64,000 bases of DNA from Hemileia vastatrix (lineage: Eukaryota; Basidiomycota; Pucciniomycetes; Pucciniales; Zaghouaniaceae): contig JASXTE010000009.1 of the NCBI GenBank assembly GCA_030280995.1, positions 2,388,501 through 2,452,500 of the forward strand. Direction: 5' to 3'. A program made the translations under genes and the position numbers. A model generated the notes under the pieces. It made no database searches. It was not told where the DNA came from and saw only the letters and a list, made by a program, of their open reading frames with translations. Below are positions 21,550 through 31,133 of this stretch, piece by piece (position 1 is the stretch's first letter; each line of letters begins with the position of its first letter).

Positions 21550-21823
21550 CTCCGAAATGAGGATAAACTACAATTTTAATGTTTTTTATTAAATTTATAA
21601 CTCCAAAATGAGGATAAACTACTATTTTTATGACATTTATGAAATTATATGGATAACTCCGAAATGAGGATAAACTACAATTTTAATGACATTTATCAAA
21701 TTTTATACCTCCGCAATGAGGATAAACTATGATATCGACAATATTTTATGACGACCTCCGCAATGAGGATAAACTATGATATCTACGAAATTTTATGGAT
21801 TCCTCCGCAACAAGTATAAACTA
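21549..21823 (+). repeat. Hairpin-TAAACTA motifs, group 3 (after pol)
   Basis: Six units follow the integrase stop at intervals of about 50 bp: 21549, 21600, 21656, 21708, 21755 and 21802. They read (A/C)CTCC-(G/A)(A/C)AAT-GAGG-ATAAACTA; the last has lost the right arm (CAAG for TGAGG). None is in a gene. The loop CGAAAT equals that of the unit at 17213. Confidence 0.85.
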
Positions 21824-22860
21824 TCTTCTTATTTTTATCAAAAATACTTTACTATCATTACACTGCATATGGGCAACGAAACTGTGATGAAACATAACGA
21901 AATGCGAGAAAACCTTCTTTGAAATTTTCAAAATTAAAAATTCTTAAAATATGGGTGAAGATAGCGTTGGAAAAATTTTAAAATTTATTGGAAGAAGTGT
22001 TCACAGGGGAACCTTCTTAATTAAATATTGGCAAGTGTGGGGGTAATTGATGGGCTGGCTGCTCTATACACAATTACCCCATAATGTTCGTTTCCAAAAT
22101 TTTCCCTGTTTCTAGTTGAATCCTGGATTTGTCTTTTAATTTTAGGAAGTCCACTAAGACTATAAACTGGAACGAATCAAGAGACACCGCTCTCAACGCC
22201 GGATTCAAAATTTTTTTTATTTTATTTTGTTTTTGATTTTTTTATGTTAGATTGTGATTTCTTTTCTTTAATATATATTATGAATTATTGTAAAGGTGAT
22301 GCTCACTGGTGGTCTCTAATCATTTTTATAAATTGGAGGGAGCCCACCCAGTGATCATCATTATAAAAATTATCTTCTAAAAACTTTCATTTATTTTCTT
22401 TTCTTTCAATTTCTCAAAATTGTGTAACCACATCAAGTTGCACTTGGATGTGGGTATGATGTCGAGGGTACGGTTCATCAAATGGCCGGGGAGCATCTTT
22501 TAAAAATTTTATTTTAAAATTTTTTATTATTATTACTTTTTTTTATCTTTCTTTTCACATTCCTTTATCTTTCTTCAAAAATTATATTTTAACTTTTATT
22601 TCAAAATTATCTTTTCTAAAATCTTTTATTTTAAATTTAAATCAAAATAAAAATAAAAATAAAATAAAAATAAAATAAATAATAAAAAAAATAATAATAA
22701 TAAAAAAAAAAAATTAAAATTAAAATTAATTTATTAAATCAAAATTATTATTATATTTCTAAGTTTTTTTTTTTTTTTTTTTTAGTTTTCATTCTTTTTA
22801 GCTTTATTCATTTAGTTTAGACAGGAAACAGGGTCTAGGAGAACTCAATACCAATGGGAT
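21824..22860 (+). other. Gypsy B 3' untranslated region, part 1
   Basis: No open frame. It holds a strong inverted repeat GGGGTAATTG/CAATTACCCC (22040-22049 and 22071-22080), an imperfect larger stem around 22290-22365 (GTGATGCTCACTGG against CCAGTGATCATCA), and a low-complexity A/T-rich stretch at 22500-22790. Confidence 0.7.
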
Positions 22861-22880
22861 TTTACTTCAAGACATCTGTT

Positions 22881-23846
22881 AGTCCTCCAAGACTTTAAAC
22901 TGGCTACTTTTCAAGACGTTCTTTAAGGTTTTTTATACATATTTTGGAGCTGTTAGTCCTCCAAGACTTTAAACTGGCTACTGTTCAAGACATTCTTTAA
23001 GGTTTTTTACACGTATTTTGGATCTGTTATTCCTCCAAGACTTTAAACTGGCTACTTTTCAAGACGTTCTTTAAGGTTTTTTTATACATATTTTGGATCT
23101 GTTAGTCCTCCAAGACTTTAAACTGGCTACTGTTCAAAACATTCTTTAAGGTTTTTTTTATACGAATTTTGGAGCTGTTAGTCCTCCAAGACTTTAAACT
23201 GGCTAATTTTCAAGACTTTCATTAAAGATTTTATAATGGAGCTGTTAGTCCTTCAAGACTTTAAACTGAATTCCAAGGATTTTCAAGATTTTATGGATAT
23301 TTTCGGAGACGGATTTTTTTTATATAAATCAAATGTTAGGTCCACCATGACCTTAAACTGGAGTGTTATCAAATGTTAGGTCCACCAAGACCTTAAACTG
23401 GACTATTATCAAGTGTTGGGTCCACCATGACCTTAAACTGGATTTCTTATTGATTAAATGTTTGGTCCACCATGACTTTAAACTGGTAGCTCATTCATTG
23501 TTTAGTCCACTATGACTTTAAACTGGAAAATTAATATCTGCAGGATAATTCAACATTCATTGGTCCACTATGGCCTTATACTGGATTACTTGTCGATCAA
23601 ATGTTTGGTCCACTATGACATTAAACTGGATTATCAAATTTATTCAATCTTTGGTCAAGCCTAGGCCTTACTTAGGAATATATCAAGATATTTATGCACT
23701 TAAACGATCTTTGGTCCACCAAGACCATAAACTGGCAATCGATTATATTTTTGGTCCACCAAGACTTTAAACTGGAATGTCAATCTTGTTTGGATAACTC
23801 AATTCAATCTTTTAATTTATCACTGTCCACTATGACTCTAAACTGG
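22881..23846 (+). repeat. Hairpin-TTAAACTGG array, group 4 (about 17 units)
   Basis: The first six units (22881, 22955, 23029, 23104, 23180, 23247) are AGTC-CTCCA-AGACT-TTAAACTGG. Later units (23339, 23379, 23419, 23464, 23503, 23561, 23606, 23712, 23752, 23823, with a worn one at 23652) are mostly GGTC-CACCAT-GACC-TTAAACTGG. The arms always pair with each other: AGTC with GACT and GGTC with GACC, with wobble forms such as GGTC/GACT and GGTC/GGCC. Spacing falls from about 75 to about 40 bp. It lies in the 3' untranslated region. Confidence 0.88.
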
Positions 23847-23849
23847 TTA

Positions 23850-24503
23850 TTCAATTATTTCTGGAATTGGGTGCTGATAAGCTTTAGGAGGTTAAAATTT
23901 TAGGTGGTAATGATGCTATGGAAAGCATAATGTTTAATTAGGTGAAATTTGTGGCGCTTTAACATGGTCTAAAGTTAATATTATTATTGGAAGCCTGGCA
24001 AAAGTATTTTATGGGTTTGCTGTATAGCAAAGTTTGAAAATTGTGATGAAGGAATCAGAAGTTAGGATGGTAGTTGGATTTTAGGGAATGATTTTTTTTA
24101 GTGCCTCATAGTTAGGCCATTTTTTTTGGTGTGAAGCTTGGAGGACCTTATGGCGAGATTGGAATCATAGAATTCGGCTCAGTGGGGGGCCCTATGAGGT
24201 TGGAATCAGGAGTATTCGGCTCATAGGAAGATCCACTCTCTCAATGCTGTGACAAGAAGGAAGACTGGTTAATGGGAGTCTGAAGGGATTCAAACCTTGC
24301 TCTTGTAGTGGAATCATCACAAGATTTATATTATTTTATTTTATGTTATATCAAGCCACAGAAGAAAGAAAACAACATTTATGTTGAAAGTTAAAGAAGA
24401 CCAGCTAAAACAAATTTATCAAATTATTTTATTAGAAAAGATAATTCTTTTGGAATTGCTCAACCACTTATTCAAAGTTATAAGAATGGGGACATTCTCG
24501 ATT
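23850..24503 (+). other. Gypsy B 3' untranslated region, part 2
   Basis: No gene is seen. A short near-duplicate (TTGGAATCA...ATTCGGCTCA) occurs at about 24159 and 24201. The segment leads into the polypurine tract. Confidence 0.6.
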
Positions 24504-24513
24504 GGAGGGAGGA
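24504..24513 (+). promoter_or_regulatory. Polypurine tract of Gypsy B
   Basis: GGAGGGAGGA directly precedes the 3' LTR start TGTGGTAG, as expected for the plus-strand primer. Confidence 0.88.
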
Positions 24514-25634
24514 TGTGGTAGCCTAAAGTTTAGTACGGCAACTAAATATGTAAATGGAGTTATTACGGAGAGCAAGATTGGCGTTATTATTTTTTATAAA
24601 AGGGTTTTATTTAATTTATTTGAGTTTAAAAAATGAAGAAATTGGTCACAAGCGAATGCCTACACAAAAGCAATTTATTTTATGGAGAAAACTTATTTTT
24701 ACGGTCTAAAAAAAATTTATAAGTATCAAGTCAAGTCACTCAAGAACCTTGGGAAATTTTCCCAGAATTTTTACTATTTTTCTTATATTTTTAAATGAAT
24801 TTTAAAGTTTTATAGAAATATTTACGTTTTCAAAAATTACTTAACTTTGATGAATTTTCACGGGGTAATTAGAGCTGCGCAGACTACGAAAATTAGTTTG
24901 GTATGTAAAGGGGAAGTAGCTCTATTATGTGTAATTTTTCTAGATTTTTTATTATAGTTTTAAGGTTCTAATTGAGTCCGGAAGTCCGGAAGGACTCTGT
25001 TTCGACTCCGTACGGACTCCGTACGGACTCCGTACGGGCTCCGGATTGACTCTGGAAGAGCTCTGGAGGGGAAAACTTAGGCACGTGACTAGGAATACTT
25101 AAGCGCTTCTCAAACTCGAAATTGAGAGGGGGGACACATCATACAGCTTAATCATTAACCACCACGGTCTCATTTTTTATTACTCAACAAATTAAATAAG
25201 TTATAATACCCTTATAACATTTATTATTCTTACATAACATTTTAGAAATACAATTCAACAATTTAAATCACACTTCATATAGGGTATCTTTAGAAAGGTC
25301 TTCATCACTGGGACTTGATTATTGCTGTCTCATAAAAATTCAAATTATTATAAAAACATAAAAGTCAATCTTTTCAGATCTTTCACTGGTACACCTTAAT
25401 TGTTGTTATCAGTATTTCTTTTATCAACAGCCACTTTCTTTAAATCTCAATAAGCGTTAATTATTTTAGAGTTTCATTATTTTCATCAATCAGATCCAAG
25501 TAGATTGGTTAGCTTAGTGATTTAGAATTCCCATTTTGTTATTTTTTATTGGAAGGACGGGGTTTTCAGCTAAATCCACATATCTCCTCCGGATTCTGCT
25601 TACAGCAAGGCGACTGTAAGAGTTTACCTTACCA
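24514..25634 (+). repeat. 3' LTR of Gypsy B
   Basis: Nearly identical to 14709-15852 apart from a shorter 11-bp tandem block. It ends TTACCA, then TAGCGA and the rest of the Copia B LTR. Confidence 0.92.
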
Positions 25635-25640
25635 TAGCGA

Positions 25641-25870
25641 ATAGAAAACAGATTTGAAGAATGTTAGTTGTTTGTTGGTTAGAATGAGATTGAATGATCA
25701 TACAATCAGTCAGTAGCAAATATATATACTCTATCATTCTTACACATGTATAAATAACATCTACTCTGTGATTTAATATGTGATAGTAATTATAAGATCA
25801 AATGTATGCATATAAGTATTTATGGATTAAGCATTAGACGCCACTTCTGTCACAATCCTCTCCTTCAATA
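25641..25870 (-). repeat. 3' LTR of Copia B, inner piece
   Basis: It resumes the LTR interrupted at 14708 (ATAGAAAACAGATTTGAAG) and matches the end of the right LTR (GCCACTTCTGTCACAATCC to CTTCAATA). The C-run inside it (25871-25884) is the polypurine tract on the minus strand. Confidence 0.88.
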
Positions 25871-27638
25871 CCCCCCCTGCTTTAGGCAGAAATAAATTCA
25901 AACATTTGAGATTGGAATTAAAGCAAGATCTTGGTTGTTGTTTAGTGAACATGTCCGCTAACATGTTGCTTGTAGGACAATACGTGATTTTAACTTCTTT
26001 CAGTCGAACTTTTTGACGAAGCCAATGGTATCGCACATCAATATGTTTGGATTGTTCATTGATCTGAGCTTCCTAAGATAAAATTATTGCGCCATCATTG
26101 TCACAAAACAGATCAGGTACATTGATACTAGTTAACAAACTTGGTGTTTGAACTATCTCATTCAGAGACCAGAAAAATTTGGATAACCAGACGAGAGTTT
26201 TTGTACAATCACACATAGAGATGTACTCAGCTTCAGTAGTAGACAGAGTGACTGTTTTTTGTTGTCAACTTCGCCAGGAGATAGGAGTACTATTCAAAAG
26301 AATAACATAACCAGTAATAGAGATTCAAGTCATTTTTCAATTTGCATAATCAGCGTCACTGAAGGATTTGAGAATCACCGAGTTAGAGCCCCTCAGAAAT
26401 TTAAATACAATATTCTGATTTGTTATTACGTATTGAAGAAGTTTACGGGCTAAATTCCAATGTTCTGGCGAGTGATTGGAATTATATTTAGACAATGCAT
26501 TTAAAGCTTGGGAAATATCTTGTCTGATGGATATGGCTAAATAATTCAGAGATACAATCAGTTCCTGATATGGATGATTCTTCCCTTCCTCTGTATCTTG
26601 TGGAGTTGGATCAAAAATCCTACAAGAGACAGGTAATGGAGTTGAAATCTTTGTACAGTCTTCCAGGTTGAAGCGTTCAGCCAGTTCACGAATATAGGAT
26701 TCTTGAGACAAGATAATATGATCATTTGTATATGAAATTTTTATCCCCAGATGATAAGTCGGATTATCTGTCCATTTAACTTTAAAAAAATTTTTAAGCT
26801 TGGTATGAAATGGTTGTACAAGATCATGATTGTTGGTAAAAACGAGTCCGTCATCAACATGCAGATGAACAAAGATGAAATTTTTTCCTCCTTTGTCACG
26901 ATAAATGAAAAGAGACTCATCCCCTTCAGCCTCAGTGAAATTAAGACTTAACATCACCTCTACAAATTTTTTCTTCTATTGACGAGGAGCTTGTCTGGTA
27001 CCATATAGAGACTTTTTAAGCTTCCAAATTTTACTCTTTCCACCGATTTCAAACTCTTTGACTTGACTAGTGTATACTTTGTTGGACATAACTCCATGAA
27101 GAAATGCAGTAGAGATATCAAATTGCTAGATAAACCACTTCTTTGATGCAGCTAGAGCCATCAGTAAGCAAAAAGTTTCCGTTTGGCCCACTGATTCATA
27201 AGTCTCTTCATAATCAATACCTTCACGTTGATGATTTCCAAGAGCTACCCACCTTGCTTTGTATCTGACTACCCAGCCCAATTCATCCTTCTTTTTAGTA
27301 AGTGTCCACATCCCACCAATCACTTTCATCCCCTTGGTTCTAGGTACCAACTCTCCTACATGATGCTCACATAAGTATTCATACTCTTCTTGCATAGCAT
27401 CTTTCCATCTCTCTGCATCTGCACTATTGAGTGCCTGCTTGTAGGTAGGATTATCCGGAGATTCATCCACTGCAGTGTAACCATAGTACTGTGGGGGTTG
27501 GTGGTTTTGAATTGGTCGTGTATTATCAGGTGATCTTGGTAGCTCCTCATCCGTACTGTTCTCGTCAGATTCTTTTTCAGTGTAAATATCCTCAGATTGA
27601 GATGTTTCAGGAGATCTCTCTCTCAGAATGAGTTTGAG
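25827..27638 (-). pseudogene. Copia B reverse transcriptase and RNase H
   Basis: Minus-strand pieces in order: 27470-27126 (NPTYKQALNSADAERWKDAM, WVVRYKARWVALG), the fingers and palm start; 26957-26337 with the polymerase motif HLHVDDGLVF, YHLGIKI and SDADYAN of RNase H; further RNase H text around 26300-26060 with stops (LSTTEAEYISM); and the end at 26036-25827 (RYHWLRQKVRLKEV, ADMFTKQ). At least five in-frame stops interrupt it (for example after KKWFI at 27125). The last residues are encoded in the polypurine tract and LTR. It is dead as a protein but clear as Copia. Confidence 0.88.
25871..25884 (-). promoter_or_regulatory. Polypurine tract of Copia B
   Basis: The minus strand reads TAAAGCAGGGGGGG directly before the LTR start TATTGAAGG. 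The pol frame runs through it (KAGGVLKERIV). Confidence 0.85.
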
Positions 27639-28100
27639 TCAAGGACCAGAGACTGGTGTAACATCAGATTCTTTCAGTGTGTTAACTTCCATACCTGGGT
27701 CAGAGGTAGGAAGTTGTTCATCAGCTGGACTAGGATCTGTGTTTTTCTCAGGTGTTTCTGATGCTGAAGAAAGTATTGAACTATTGTCAGGAAAAACGCC
27801 ATAATCTGGTATTTGAGGAAAGATTCCTAGTTCGGTGAAGTAATTTTTGTCTTCAAATACATGAAAATTTCTTGACACAATAATTATCTTCTTGATCTTG
27901 TCAAAAAGACGGTAGCTTTTAGAATTAGGTTCATAACCTACTACAGCACATTCACTCCCCCTTGGTGACAATTTCCCACTTTGGGATTCTTTATCTTTTA
28001 ATTTGATTCCCAGAGATCCAAACCTTTTCAAGAAATCATATTCAGGCTCATGTACACCTTCTCCCAGAATTTGCGCATTTAACATCTCTTGAGGTGTTCG
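27639..28100 (-). pseudogene. Copia B integrase C-terminal region
   Basis: 148 residues containing the conserved Copia post-integrase segment (KRFGSLGIKLKDKES, SECAVVGYEPNSKSYRLFD, SRNFHVFE), then an acidic Ser/Pro-rich linker toward reverse transcriptase. It is separated from the upstream frame by a stop near 28101 and from reverse transcriptase by another near 27639. Confidence 0.82.
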
Positions 28101-30146
28101 TTATTTTAATTTGGAGTGAGGTGATAGATTGAGGAGAGTGTTACATGTCAATACACATTCTCCCCAAAGATTAGCTGGGCAAGATGCGTCAATCAGCATT
28201 GTGCAAGTTTTATCGATCAGTGTCTTATTGAATCTCTCAGCAACAAAGTTGTGTTGTGGAGTCCTAGCAGGTGCTTGCTCATGTGTGATTCCACATTGAT
28301 TCAATCTTTTTATTAGACTCTCTGATCCATATTCACCACCCCTGTCACATTTGAGGAATTTAATCTTCCGCTCAAGTTTATTTTCCATATCATTTTGATA
28401 TTTAAGAAAATAAGAGAAAACTTCAGATTTAAATTTCATAAGGAAAATTGTTGAGTGTCGAGTGCAATCATCTATAAAAGTCAGGATGTATTTACAACCG
28501 CCCAAAGTTGGTGGATCTATTGGAACAACTACATCTGAATGTATTCGAAAAAGTGGTAAAGTAGCTTGCAGAAATGATCTAGTAAAAGGTGTTTTGACTA
28601 TTTTCCCTTTTTCACAAGTTACACATCTCACTCTCTCATCAACAAAAGTTATTCCTCTTGTTTTTAGAAATTTATGTAGAGATTTAACATTCATATGACC
28701 TAGTCGTGAATGCCATTGTGACAATGTTAGTCTGGTGGTAGAGTGAGTGATAGCCTTTTTAGCCACATACCACAACTTGTGCCAAATATCCGAATGAGTG
28801 AGTTCTGCAATAAGCTCCTTCTTGCTGCCGTAAATAGTTTTAACTCCTGGATCAAAGTGGATTTTGTATCCCATAGCGTTAAGTTTATTTACTGAGATTA
28901 GATTTTTTGACAGTTTTTCCACTACCAGTACTACGTTTAAAATGAGCTGAGGATTAATGACTAATGATCCGCTTTGTTTTGCAAAAAGAATCCGACTTCC
29001 TGCCGTGTCGATTTTAATTGGAGAAGGTAGATTTTTAAGATCAATGAGTAGATAACTATCAGATACCATATGTGAAGTCGCTCCAGAGTCTAAAATAAAT
29101 CCCATTTTTTTATTTATTCCAGCAACATACGCAGACTCCTCATAATCTTCAGCATCTAAATATGAGGCAACTTCAGCTGATTCACTCGTTTCCTCTGCCA
29201 CTTTTGCCTGTGAGGGTCCCTTAAGTTTTTTAAGTTCCTCCTGAAGTTGAGTAATACACGCATCATCTCGATGTCCTACGTGTCCTAAGCTACATTTTAA
29301 CACTCCCTTCTTTTCCTTCTTAGCTGGAGTATCAGAACGATTAACCGATTTCTTTTTCTTCTGAGTTGCCTTAAGAGATGTGGTACTTTCAGTTCCATCT
29401 ACTTCTCGTTGCCGTCTGTTGGCCTCAGATTTTAAGCTATTGTAGATGGCTTCAAGGGTGAGTTTTTTGAAGTTTTGAAACAGATTTTGAGTAATACCAA
29501 TCATTGACTCTCGGTGTACACTTTTGATGAGAATTATCCCAATGATTTTATTGGATATAGTAAGGTCTGGATCCCCAGTAGCACTATCTGTGAGTAGATT
29601 CTCGAGCTCCTCAAACTTCGCTAGATGTTCCCTGAGTGACGAAACACCATCCCACTTCAGATAGACTAATTGATCAAGCAAGTCAGATAATGTAGAGGCA
29701 TTCCCCTCTCCATAATCCGTCAAAATCTTTTGATAAGCACCATAAGTTGACTTTGCCTTTGATACCAGTAATGTGTCGCGTCCGTTTACAGCATTGATAA
29801 GCATTAGGCGTGCTTTGGCCTCACCAGCTTCCCAGTCATCCTCATTAGCACCTTGGGGTCGGGTTGAGGAATAAATATGATGACTGAGACGTTGTGACTT
29901 AAAATATAGCTCAATCATCGATTTCCATAATGAGACATTTCCACTAGTAAGAATAGGGATTTTAAAAAGTTTATCAGAGGATTGATCTGTCATTGGTGAA
30001 TAGGTGTATGTCCTGGAAGTATTACGAGTTTCAGCGGTTGAATTCTCTTGATCAGCTGCAGGCTGATATGTTGAATTACTGTCTGAGGCCTCAGTAGGAG
30101 AGTTGGGGAATGGACTAGAATCGGGATCTCTATCAGCAGTGGACAT
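28101..30146 (-). CDS. Copia B gag-protease-integrase polyprotein, truncated by stop
   Basis: 681 residues. Gag spans about 50-260 (KIPILTSGNVSLWKSMIELY, SDLLDQLVYLKWDG). A zinc-knuckle-like site follows (KCSLGHVGHRDDAC), which would be a perfect CX2CX4HX4C with one more Cys after Leu, so a codon seems lost. The protease has FILDSGATSHMV. The integrase has a zinc region (HSRLGHMNVKSL, CVTCEKGK) and catalytic Asp in IHSDVVV, Asp in LKCDRGGEYG and Glu in FVAERFNKT. The start MSTADRDPDSS lies 25 bases inside the 5' LTR. The stop at 28101 is premature relative to a full Copia polyprotein. Confidence 0.9.
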   Translation of the reverse strand: MSTADRDPDSSPFPNSPTEASDSNSTYQPAADQENSTAETRNTSRTYTYSPMTDQSSDKLFKIPILTSGNVSLWKSMIELYFKSQRLSHHIYSSTRPQGANEDDWEAGEAKARLMLINAVNGRDTLLVSKAKSTYGAYQKILTDYGEGNASTLSDLLDQLVYLKWDGVSSLREHLAKFEELENLLTDSATGDPDLTISNKIIGIILIKSVHRESMIGITQNLFQNFKKLTLEAIYNSLKSEANRRQREVDGTESTTSLKATQKKKKSVNRSDTPAKKEKKGVLKCSLGHVGHRDDACITQLQEELKKLKGPSQAKVAEETSESAEVASYLDAEDYEESAYVAGINKKMGFILDSGATSHMVSDSYLLIDLKNLPSPIKIDTAGSRILFAKQSGSLVINPQLILNVVLVVEKLSKNLISVNKLNAMGYKIHFDPGVKTIYGSKKELIAELTHSDIWHKLWYVAKKAITHSTTRLTLSQWHSRLGHMNVKSLHKFLKTRGITFVDERVRCVTCEKGKIVKTPFTRSFLQATLPLFRIHSDVVVPIDPPTLGGCKYILTFIDDCTRHSTIFLMKFKSEVFSYFLKYQNDMENKLERKIKFLKCDRGGEYGSESLIKRLNQCGITHEQAPARTPQHNFVAERFNKTLIDKTCTMLIDASCPANLWGECVLTCNTLLNLSPHSKLK

Positions 30147-30157
30147 TCACTAGCTTT

Positions 30158-30171
30158 TCAGACTTTTAATC
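30158..30171 (-). promoter_or_regulatory. Copia B primer binding site, matching the tRNA-Lys(UUU) anticodon arm
   Basis: Directly inside the 5' LTR the minus strand reads GATTAAAAGTCTGA. This is the exact complement of TCAGACTTTTAATC, the 5' anticodon stem, loop and first 3' stem bases (about nt 27-40) of eukaryotic tRNA-Lys(UUU) as I know it. Drosophila copia is primed by the 5' half of initiator tRNA-Met cut at the same place. A half-tRNA-Lys primer is inferred here. Confidence 0.6.
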
Positions 30172-30927
30172 TAACGTGGATTCAATTCTTTTATTTAATA
30201 ACAGAATACGTTAGTTATATTCTTGACTAAACTCTCAAATAAGTTTATCAGTCACCTTTTATTTAATAACAGAATACGTTAGTTATATTCTTGACTAAAC
30301 TCTCAAATAAGTTTATCAGTCACCTGTCCCCAGTGATGATATCGTAAGGAGTTTAGTTGATTTATATCAAACGTATCGGTAGAAATAAAAGTAGCGAATA
30401 GAAAACAGATTTGAAGAATGTTAGTTGTTTGTTGGTTAGAATGAGATTGAATTCACATTTAATAAGTGTTATATAATATATAATAAGTAACAAATTCTAC
30501 CTTTTATTTAATAACAGAATACGTTAGTTATATTCTTGACTAAACTCTCAAATAAGTTTATCAGTCACCTAAATACATCTTTGTTAGCTAAGTTCATAGA
30601 GTTAGTAATAAGATAATTTATACCTTTCCCCAGTGATGATATTGTAAGGATTTTAGTTGATTTATATCAAACATATTGGTAGAAATAAAAGTAGCGAATA
30701 GAAAACAGATTTGAAGAATGTTAGTTGTTTGTTGGTTAGAATGAGATTGAATGATCATACAATCAGTCAGTAGCAAATATATATACTCTATCATTCTTAC
30801 ACGTGTATAAATAACATCTACTCTGTGATTTAATATGTGATAGTAATTATAAGATCAAATGTATGCATATAATTATTTATGGATTAAGCATTAGACGCCA
30901 CTTCTGTCACAATCCTCTCCTTCAATA
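30172..30927 (-). repeat. 5' LTR of Copia B
   Basis: 756 bp. It contains a tandem 69-bp block (30188-30256 and 30257-30325) and a larger internal duplication of about 240 bp (from 30257 and from 30501). The split left LTR totals 688 bp and lacks the extra 69-bp copy. GTCAA follows at 30928. Confidence 0.88.
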
Positions 30928-30932
30928 GTCAA

Positions 30933-31133
30933 ATTGTGGTTAAAGTGAAGTTGAATGATAGGCACATGCTAGCAGGTGTCAGCTTTTTTTGTTGTGAATA
31001 TGTTTTTTTTTTTAGTTTATTTCTGACATTAATTTAATGATAGATCTGAAAATTTTGATTCCCCTTTATTTATATGCTTCTGCTTCTACTTCAACATATA
31101 TTCTACTAAGTTGCAAAATATCTATGATTTTTG
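30933..31133. other. Intergenic, downstream of the 7-exon gene
   Basis: AT-rich; no gene is seen. It is likely the 3' flank and terminator region of the minus-strand gene ending at 31134. Confidence 0.6.

Larger units (their letters stand above)
14709..25634 (+). mobile_element. Young Ty3/Gypsy element B inserted in the Copia B LTR
   Basis: Long LTRs (14709-15852 and 24514-25634) begin TGTGGTAG and end in CA. They are flanked by TAGCGA on both sides; the true duplication may be 5 or 6 bp. The primer binding site follows the 5' LTR and a purine tract precedes the 3' LTR. Outside a short tandem block the LTRs differ at only about a dozen positions by eye, so this is the youngest element here. 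Its gag and pol resemble a Gypsy lineage widespread in basidiomycetes. About 30 small hairpin motifs occupy gag-pol spacers, pol and a 2.9-kb 3' untranslated region. Confidence 0.93.
14251..30927 (-). mobile_element. Ty1/Copia element B, split by nested Gypsy B
   Basis: The outer ends are TAACGTGG (14251) and CTTCAATA (30927) on the plus strand, flanked by GTCAA at 14246-14250 and 30928-30932. The right (5') LTR is 30172-30927. The left (3') LTR is divided by Gypsy B into 14251-14708 and 25641-25870. The internal region on the minus strand has the Copia order gag, protease, integrase, reverse transcriptase, RNase H. Several in-frame stops in the second half make the copy inactive. Confidence 0.9.

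Noticed and set aside
22881..23846. CRISPR-like array
   Set aside because: Units are regularly repeated, but the intervening sequences are themselves similar or vary in length, the setting is a eukaryotic retrotransposon 3' region and no cas genes exist.
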